A stretch of 59,165 nt of DNA, from the NCBI GenBank assembly GCA_002307065.1, contig DBTN01000035.1, positions 1 to 59,165 on the forward strand, written 5' to 3'. Position 1 is the first letter of the stretch; every line of letters starts with the position of its first letter. Positions 25,317 to 32,800 of this stretch are shown piece by piece. Below the pieces are notes generated by a model, which saw only the letters and a program-made list of their open reading frames with translations, made no database searches and was not told the origin of the DNA. Made by a program: the position numbers and the translations under genes. Source of the stretch: Akkermansiaceae bacterium UBA1315 (lineage in GTDB: Bacteria; Verrucomicrobiota; Verrucomicrobiia; Verrucomicrobiales; Akkermansiaceae).

Positions 25317-26009
25317 ATGTTCGGCTATGAACCAAATGACGCTGCTGCGGGATTCCCGCTCAAAGCACACGTTGACGAGCTCCGAAGCCGCTGCGAAGCA
25401 GTTGCGCGTTTTCAAGGCGGTTCTACCCATTACCTCGAAGAACTCTCCATCTTCCGAAATTACGCCGCGGAAAAAGGACTCATCCTCCCGCAGCCACCGG
25501 TCGAGCTGAACCGGACTCCCGACGATGAAGGGAACGAGCATCAGGTTTGGTTCCTCGCCGACTCGGCCAGTTTCCTGAAAGCGACTTGGCCGGGCTTTTT
25601 CGGCCTGCTTGTCATCCACCGTCCGCACGAAGAACCCAAGGCTTCGCCGATTGCCTATCTGGAGCGCTGGTTGCTCCACAATGAACTCTTCGGCGATGAT
25701 ATTCGCTTCCTCGGTGCCATCGAAGAAAACGGCCAACTCCGCCTACTGATCCGCCAGCCCGCCATCGCAGGTGAGCCCGCCACTCTAGAACAGATCGACA
25801 TTTTCTTCACTGGGAACGGTTGGCTGCGTTTCAAAGTGGGAGGGGAGATTGCCTTCTTCGATCCAGAAAGGAACGTCGCCATTTCCGGTACCCACCGGGG
25901 AAATCTCATCCTCATGGACGATGGCCTGCTCGCTCCCATCGATCTCCGTGTCCAAGCCCTCTCCGGCTCTTTGCTCGATACCGTCGTAAAACTTTGCCAA
26001 TCCGCCTGA
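25317..26009 (+). CDS. Polyvalent-protein-type kinase domain protein
   Basis: 230 residues starting MFGYEPNDAAAGF; an in-frame stop lies 22 bp upstream, so it cannot extend much. Recognised features: LERWLLHNELFGDDIRFLG, the segment QLRLLIRQPAIAGEPAT, and the C-terminal block GTHRGNLILMDDGLLAPIDL, which corresponds to a kinase catalytic/metal region with the H-x-x-N and I-D pattern. This matches the serine/threonine-kinase-like domain found in polyvalent proteins of phages and conjugative elements, where it travels as a module. Here it stands alone between two repeat spacers. Activity unproven; classification from motif similarity only. Confidence 0.6.
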   Translation: MFGYEPNDAAAGFPLKAHVDELRSRCEAVARFQGGSTHYLEELSIFRNYAAEKGLILPQPPVELNRTPDDEGNEHQVWFLADSASFLKATWPGFFGLLVIHRPHEEPKASPIAYLERWLLHNELFGDDIRFLGAIEENGQLRLLIRQPAIAGEPATLEQIDIFFTGNGWLRFKVGGEIAFFDPERNVAISGTHRGNLILMDDGLLAPIDLRVQALSGSLLDTVVKLCQSA

Positions 26010-26011
26010 GC

Positions 26012-26075
26012 CGCGCAACCGGTTTCCCCGTCTTTCCGAACCTATTCGGCGATCCGGAAGTTTCATCTTTCCACA
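26012..26075 (+). repeat. Diverged partial third copy of the 134-bp spacer
   Basis: Contains CTATTCGGCG and GGAAGTTTCATCTTTCC in the same order as copies 1 and 2, preceded by an ACCGGTTTCCCC block. As in copy 2 it is followed by a T-rich leader and an ATGCC. The terminator part is missing. Confidence 0.6.
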
Positions 26076-26279
26076 TCCGTGGCGCACGGTAGGTGTTTTT
26101 CAACTCCCCCATGCCTTTCACCGAAACTCTTTACCCAAGGGCCGACTGCAACTCAGGCACCTGCTCCGGACAAAAAGAAACCCCGGGCCCTATCTACCGC
26201 AAGCGGTGGAGGAAGGGATTCCGGGGTCAACGCAGAAAAGCTGCCAGCGCCGTGGCGATCTGTCAATGGAGCTGATCCT

Positions 26280-26413
26280 TTGGACGACGTTGGGGCGGCG
26301 ATGTCTTCTCGCTCACCGATGAACATCTGAATGCCATTCGCTCGGGACAGACCCTTGCGCTCGATGTGATGAATGAATACATCGTGTTTCTAAAAGCGGC
26401 TGAAGGGGAGTGA
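26280..26413 (+). pseudogene. Degraded gene remnant (small unknown protein C-terminus)
   Basis: One frame reads GGDVFSLTDEHLNAIRSGQT then LALDVMNEYIVFLKAAEGE and a stop at 26411-26413, which looks like the end of a real small protein (antitoxin- or polyvalent-module-like, not identified). No start codon or upstream continuation in frame is visible. The rest of 26076-26512 consists of short unrelated frames and shows nothing else I can name. Confidence 0.35.
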
Positions 26414-26512
26414 CCCTATGGGCGATCATCGCATTGCCTCTTTGCTTCCTATTCAGCGGATCGGCGTCTGCCCTCCGCGAAGCCGCCGCATCAGAACCGG
26501 TCCTGGGAAAAA

Positions 26513-26737
26513 ATGGCACCAAGTCGGCACCAAGTCGAAATCCTCCGGCAATGCCTGACCGATACCGCCATCGACGAACTCATGGCAAATCGCAGGCCGC
26601 AGCGACCGCACCAAGTTCCGCAATCCCATTCTCAAACCGCTGCTGGAAACCCGTTAACTCGAAATGACCCGCCCCGATCAACCGACAGCCGCCTGCAAAA
26701 ATACCGCATCACCCCCGCAGGACGGGTTTTGCTCTGA
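26513..26737 (+). pseudogene. Remnant of an AlbA_2/Fic-type protein C-terminal winged helix
   Basis: Pieces of one protein are spread over shifted frames: SRHQVEILRQCLTDTAIDELM, then GRSDRTKFRNPILKPLLE, then LEMTRPDQPT, then SRLQKYRITPAGRVLL with a stop. Together they match the C-terminal wing (HQVTxQV ... DRxNFRxxxLxPLLxxGLxEMTxPDKPxSRLQKYRLTxxG) found at the end of RecG-like/AlbA_2 transcriptional regulators and some Fic proteins. At least two frameshifts and a stop make it non-functional. Confidence 0.6.
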
Positions 26738-26743
26738 GATTCA

Positions 26744-26877
26744 ACCCAAGGAGCGGCGATCTCCGAATCGCCGTTTTCTTTTCACCCTCCCGAATTCTCC
26801 GCACCGGTTTTTCTCCCATCCCCCGGGCCATATTCGGCGGTTTGGAAGTTTCATCTTTCCGCAGACTTCCTGTCTGA
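26744..26877 (+). repeat. 134-bp intergenic repeat, copy 2, containing a terminator
   Basis: Differs from copy 1 (25063-25196) at three positions. The terminator is at 26754-26782. It is followed by GTTGTTTTGAATTCACCC and ATGCC. Bases 26878-27040 before the methyltransferase contain only a short open frame of no recognisable family. Confidence 0.93.
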
Positions 26878-27040
26878 TAGTTGTTTTGAATTCACCCATG
26901 CCTGACTCTTCCTCCCAAACTTTTCTCCGCGAACTCGATAAAGTTGCTTGCCGGAAGGATATCCTTGAGACTGCTTGGATGTTTAGAAATAGTGCCCCTA
27001 CACGAAACTCTCCGTTCGGTTTGCAGACACTTTCGTACCG

Positions 27041-29842
27041 ATGAACGCCGTTGAGATTGCCGATGCCGTTTCGGCGCTAGTGGAGCAGCCGTTCGACCGG
27101 GACAACTTCCCGTTCGCGTTCCTGGAGGCGTTTGGAAACAAGGAAACAACTCTCAAGAAGCTGCGGAGCGGCGACTCGAACAAGTCCGACCTCGGTGGCG
27201 TCCTTCAGCGCAACAACATCCACCTCAAGGTCTGCGCGCTCGGTGAGGTGGCGAAGACTCTGACGGCGCTGCGGGAAAGTCCGGCGACGGCGCGGCTCAA
27301 GGCCAAGTTCATTCTGGCCACCGACGGCGAGACCATCGAGGCGGAGAACCTGGCCGATGACGATGAACCCATCGTCTGCTCCTATGCGGAGTTTTCCGAC
27401 CACTTCGGTTATTTCCTGCCGCTGGCCGGGATCACCACGGTCAAGCAGATCCGGGAAAGCTCGTTCGACATCAAGGCCACCGGCCGCTTGAACCGGCTCT
27501 ACATCGAGCTGCTCAAGGACAACCCGGAGTGGGCCACGGCCGCGCGGCGCGAGGACTTGAACCACTTCATGGCCCGGCTGATCTTCTGCTTCTTTGCGGA
27601 GGATACGGACATTTTCAGCGGGGAAGGGTTGTTCAGCTCCACGGTGGAACAGATGAGCGCAGGAGATCCGTCCAAGACGGGCGAGGTGATTTCCGAACTC
27701 TTCCGTGCCATGAATATCTCAATCCGGCACGAGGGGAAAATCAGCAACTTCCACCGGGATGCGGCGGACATCCGCAATTGGGCGAATGTCTTCCCGTATG
27801 TGAACGGCGGGCTCTTCACTGGTAGTGTCGATGTTCCCCGCTTCAGCAGGATCGCCCGCGCCTACCTGCTCAAGGTCGGCGAGCTGCCATGGCAGAAGAT
27901 CAATCCCGACATCTTCGGCTCCATGATCCAGGCCGTGGCGGATGACGAGGAACGCGGCGCTCTTGGCATGCACTACACCAGCGTGCCGAACATCCTCAAG
28001 GTGCTCAACCCGCTGTTCCTCGACGAGCTGCGGGAAAAACTGGCGGAGGCGGGGGACAACGCCCGCAAGCTGCTGAACCTGCGCCAGCGCATCGCCCGCA
28101 TCCGCGTCTTCGATCCCGCCTGCGGTTCCGGCAATTTCCTCGTCATCGCCTACAAGCAGATGCGGGAGATCGAGGCGGAGATCAACCGCCGCCGCGGCGA
28201 GATCGAGCGCAAGTCTGACATTCCGCTCACCAACTACCGCGGTATCGAAATCCGCCACTTCTCCTGCGAAATCGCCCGCCTCGCGCTGATCATCGCGGAG
28301 TATCAATGCGACGTGCTCCATCGCGGCCAGCAGCTCGCACTTGCGGAGTTCCTCCCGCTGGAAGCCGCCAATTGGATCACTTGCGGCAATGCCCTGAGGC
28401 TGGACTGGCTGAGCGTCTGCCCGCCCACCAGCAAAGGCGTCAAAAATCGCGCCGACGATTTGTTCGAGACGCCGCTGGATCAGGTGGAGATCGATTTCGA
28501 GAATGAAGGCGGGGAGACTTACATCTGTGGTAATCCACCGTATCTGGGTTCGACTTGGCAAACGGCAGAGCAGAAAGCCGAGATACGACAAATCTTTGAA
28601 GGAAGGACCAAGACGTGGGGTTCGTTAGATTACGTTGCGGGTTGGTTCATGAAAGCTGCCGATTACGGTACGAACACTCAAGCTTCCGCCTCCTTCGTCG
28701 CAACAAATTCTATTTGCCAAGGGCAGCAGGTGCCAATCTTCTGGCCCATCGTTTTTCAAACCGGTCATTCGATACACTTTGCGCATTCCAGCTTCAAATG
28801 GGCGAATCTTGCGAGCCACAACGCGGGGGTAACGGTGGTCATTGTGGGGATATCTAGATATCCCGGGAAGTTGCGTAGTCTCTATTTCACGTGCGACGAC
28901 GGCAGCGTGATTCTCAAAGAAGTGTATAACATCAACGCTTATCTGGTGCCGGGGCCAGACGTAGTCGTAAGGCCGACAGATAATGTGATCGGAAAGATGC
29001 CTCCAATGACAAATGGGAATAAAGCCGTTGATGGAGGACATCTTCTGCTTGAGCCGTTAGAAGTCGCTGAACTGGGTCTATCGGACGAAACGAAAGAACT
29101 TTTGATTAAACGATTCGTCGGATCTATCGAAGCAATTAACGGCAAAATGCGTTACTGCCTTTGGATCTTGGATGAAACTCGGGATTTGGCGCTCTCGGTT
29201 CGGTCGCTTGCTGAAAGAGTTCTCGCAGTTAAGGCTGAACGGCTCAAGAGCTCGAAGAAGATGACACGAGAAACAGCTGCTCGTCCGCATGCCTTTCAAC
29301 AGGTTCGGCAAGTGGGCGACGAGATGTTGATTGTTGTTCCAAGGGTGAGTTCGGAAAATCGCAATTACCTTCCGACGTTGCTGATGGAACGCGGGACGAT
29401 CATTTCTGATAAGTGCTTTGCCCTCTTTGACGCTCCACTCTGGAACATGGCGCTCATCGCGTCACGTCTGCATTGGGTTTGGATCGGAACTGTCTGTGTA
29501 CGTTTGGAGATGCGCTTTTCGTATTCGAATACCTTGGGCTGGAACACCTTTCCCCTTCCGACACTCACCGAGCAGAACAAAACCGACCTCACCCGTTGCG
29601 CGGAGGACATCCTGTTGGCGCGCGAGGCGCATTTCCCGGCGACGATTGCCGATCTTTACGATCCCGAGAAAATGCCCGCCAACTTGCGCGCCGCGCATGA
29701 TCGCAACGACGAGACGCTGGAGCGCATCTACATCGGCCGCCGTTTCAAGAACGACACCGAGCGGTTGGAAAAACTCTTCGAACTCTACACGAAGATGACG
29801 GCCAATACTCCCGCTGCCAAGAAGGCCACTAGACGGAAATAA
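27041..29842 (+). CDS. Class I SAM-dependent DNA adenine methyltransferase, MmeI/DrmMI-like
   Basis: 933 residues. N-terminal helical part (1-330) with FILATDGETIEAENLADD and HFGYFLPLAGITTVKQIRES; family block NHFMARLIFCFFAEDTDIFS; catalytic domain with SAM motif DPACGSGNFLVIAYKQ (from residue 358) and motif IV NPPYLGSTW (residue 498), so an N6-adenine methylase of the Eco57I/MmeI class. Residues about 500-820 should be the target-recognition domain; the C-terminus (LPTLTEQNKTDLTRCAEDIL onwards) is the family tail. I see no PD-ExK nuclease core such as the FWPGxLLVEHKS region of MmeI, so cleavage would need a partner. The DNA for about 28540-29510 looks less GC-rich than the rest of the gene. 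Start ATG at 27041; first gene of the module, 20 bp before the next. Confidence 0.88.
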   Translation: MNAVEIADAVSALVEQPFDRDNFPFAFLEAFGNKETTLKKLRSGDSNKSDLGGVLQRNNIHLKVCALGEVAKTLTALRESPATARLKAKFILATDGETIEAENLADDDEPIVCSYAEFSDHFGYFLPLAGITTVKQIRESSFDIKATGRLNRLYIELLKDNPEWATAARREDLNHFMARLIFCFFAEDTDIFSGEGLFSSTVEQMSAGDPSKTGEVISELFRAMNISIRHEGKISNFHRDAADIRNWANVFPYVNGGLFTGSVDVPRFSRIARAYLLKVGELPWQKINPDIFGSMIQAVADDEERGALGMHYTSVPNILKVLNPLFLDELREKLAEAGDNARKLLNLRQRIARIRVFDPACGSGNFLVIAYKQMREIEAEINRRRGEIERKSDIPLTNYRGIEIRHFSCEIARLALIIAEYQCDVLHRGQQLALAEFLPLEAANWITCGNALRLDWLSVCPPTSKGVKNRADDLFETPLDQVEIDFENEGGETYICGNPPYLGSTWQTAEQKAEIRQIFEGRTKTWGSLDYVAGWFMKAADYGTNTQASASFVATNSICQGQQVPIFWPIVFQTGHSIHFAHSSFKWANLASHNAGVTVVIVGISRYPGKLRSLYFTCDDGSVILKEVYNINAYLVPGPDVVVRPTDNVIGKMPPMTNGNKAVDGGHLLLEPLEVAELGLSDETKELLIKRFVGSIEAINGKMRYCLWILDETRDLALSVRSLAERVLAVKAERLKSSKKMTRETAARPHAFQQVRQVGDEMLIVVPRVSSENRNYLPTLLMERGTIISDKCFALFDAPLWNMALIASRLHWVWIGTVCVRLEMRFSYSNTLGWNTFPLPTLTEQNKTDLTRCAEDILLAREAHFPATIADLYDPEKMPANLRAAHDRNDETLERIYIGRRFKNDTERLEKLFELYTKMTANTPAAKKATRRK

Positions 29843-29862
29843 TACCCCCCAAAAAAACAATA

Positions 29863-32800
29863 ATGACCGACAAGGAAGCTCAATGGTTCGCACTGCTCAC
29901 CAAAGACAGGGAGGAAAGCGCCAATACTTTCGCCAAGCCATCCATGCGCGGAGTGCAGCGCAGTGTGGTGGACAAGTATTCCGACCAAGCGCACTTCATC
30001 TACGAATTACTACAGAACGCAGATGACGCAGGGGCCACTTCTGCCAATTTCCGTATCGAAAAAGACGGTTTGTTTTTCCAGCACAACGGCAAAGTGCATT
30101 TCACGCTCTCCGACCCGGCTCGTGAGGAGGAAGATACCAGAGAAGGAAGGCTCGGCCACATCAACGCCATCACCTCGATTGCAAACTCCAATAAAAACGA
30201 ATCGTCGATCGGCAAGTTCGGGGTCGGTTTCAAGGCGGTGTTCCAATACACGGAGACTCCTCACATCTACGATCCGAAGATCAGGTTCAAGATCGAGCGA
30301 TTCATCGTGCCGGTCTTGCTAGAGGAGGATCTCGCCGGACGAGGTGATGGAGAGACGGTGTTCTTTTTCCCTTTCGATCATCGGAGCAAATCCCCGGAGG
30401 AGAGTTACGACGATATATCGGAGAAGCTGAAAGCCTTGGATTCTCCTGTGCTGTTCCTGTCGTCCCTGGAATCGGTGAGCTTTGAGGCCGGAGAAACCAC
30501 AGGGAAGTATGTCAAACGAGTTACAAAACGAACGGAATTTGACGAAATTCATGTGCGGTGGCTGGATCTCGTGTTGGAAGTGAACGGAGAGGAAGGCATC
30601 CAAAAGCTGCTGCTCTTCACCTGTGCAAACGCCGCCAACCTCCCATGCAGCATCGGGTATGGTCTGGATGCCAGCGGACGCCTGAAATCCGTCAAGCGCC
30701 CGGCCTTCTGCTTTTTTCCGACGAAGGAAACCACGGGCCTGAGTTTCATCATTCACGCACCGTTTCTCCTGACCGATAGCCGAGAGGGAATCAAAGCGGG
30801 TGATCCTCACAATGCCGAGATGGTCCAGCAGTTGGCCGATTTGGCGGCGGAAAGCCTGAAATTCCTTAAGCACAAAAAGCTCATTGACGACGGGATTCTC
30901 GATCTCATCCCGTATGATGAATCGGTATTCGCCAATCCGGGGGATCGGAGCCGTATTTCATTCAAACCCTTCTACGACAAGTTAAAGGGAAAGCTCCAAT
31001 CGGGCGCCTTTTTGCCGGGGGGGAAGGGCAAGTATGCTGGAAGAGATCGGGCCTATTGGGCCTCGGACACCGATTTGGTGGACCTTTTTTCGGATCGTCA
31101 GTTGCAACAGCTCACTGGAACCGATGAAGCCCAATGGATTCTCCGGGGTCTTGGAAAAAAGGAAGTTCTGAATGCCGGGAACAAAGCATTGGCAGAATAC
31201 ATCGACGGGGGGGATGCACGGGCCTGGATTCAGAAGGAACCAAACCTGATTGTCGCCAGTTTCGATCCGGATGCCATTCTAAGAAGAATCGACGAAGATT
31301 TCATTTCATCCCAAGCTGCCGGATGGTTGCACAAGTTTTATGCTTATTTGGCGGAACGCGCCTCCTATCAGAAAAACCTCAGGAGTAAACCCATCTTCCT
31401 CGACCAGAGTGGAAACGCCGTTCCCGCATTCGATGACAATGATGAGCTGGTTCTTTTTTTCCCGGATGACGAAATTGACGGCTACACTACCGTCAACAAA
31501 GTGCTGTTGTCGAACAAGGACACCAAGGAGTTTATCGCGAAGTTCGGTGTCAAGAAGCCAAGCCTCCGGCATGAAATTTACAACAAGATTCTGCCAGCGT
31601 ACGAAACCGACGATGAAGTCGATACGGCACCCCACTTCGCAAAGTTTTTCCGATACTACAAGGAGTGCCGCAACGATGAGGTGGATGATTTTATTGAGCT
31701 GATTAAGGACAAAAAGTTCCTCCATTACTCCTCCGCTCAAGATGAGACTACCTATCGAGGAAAGGCGGAAGATCTTTATTGGCCCACTCCCGAGCTGCGG
31801 CTCTGGTTTGAGCCCAGCCCAGAAACCCGCTTTATCTCGTTGGAAGATTATCGGGACATGGTGGAGGAGGAGGATCACGGGCGGCTTATGGAGTTTTTCA
31901 AGGAGCTTGGAGTGGCGAGATCCCCCCGCGTTCTTGAGGTGGGGGTGCGCCGATGGAGCGGGCGCAGTGGCTCGTCCAACAACGACAAGACGATTGATGG
32001 ACTTGATTCATTCATGGAAGGAATCGACCGGACCAGATCGATCATTCTCTGGTCCACATTGACCTCGTACTGGTCCTTCCTCTCAGAGGCCATGAAGGTC
32101 CTGAAATCCAATTATGGCCCCCGAGGCGGACATTATGGAAGCTACTGGTCTACTTCGAAGGCAGCGAATGCCTTGCGGTCGAAAAAGTGGCTGATCAACA
32201 ATCTAGATCAGATTGTTGCCGTGTCGGAAGTTACGATTCAAACGCTATCGGATCAATATGATACGACTAGTCACGGGGCATTGGATTTGATCAGGTTTCT
32301 CAATCTGCATAATGAAGCGGAGGACACCGCGCATCTGAGTGAAGAAGAGGTCAGAAAAATTCGGCTTGCGGAAGAGATCGAGAATTCCGGCTTGTCTGAG
32401 GACGAGATTCGCCAAGCGCTTGATGAGGCCAAGCGAAGAAAGACGGCTACCCCCGAAGTGCCCGAACCAGAGGTCCAACCAGACCCACAACCTTCGGATT
32501 TGCCTCTTATTCGTGATATCCTGCGACGTCGTGCGAACGGAAATCGCAACGGTGAGGCCCCGCAAAAAGGTGCTCCAGCGTCCGGGGGGGGGGCGTCTAC
32601 TGATGAAACCGAAGACTCCGACGATTTTAATCCGAGAGCAGTGGATTTTGGGAAGAAAATTGAACGGGCAAAAGACCGGTGTGCGGAGGAGCTCGATCAG
32701 CTGGAGCGTCAGCAAGCCCTGCATGATCAAGCCAACAATCTTCCGCGTTACAGTTACGGTTGGTTTCTTGCCATGCTAGAATTGGAATGCCTCGCCAGTG

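Noticed and set aside
25063..26877. Integron attC interpretation of the 134-bp spacers
   Set aside because: No convincing RYYYAAC/GTTRRRY core sites at the copy ends and no intI in the window; the cassette-like order is kept only as an observation.
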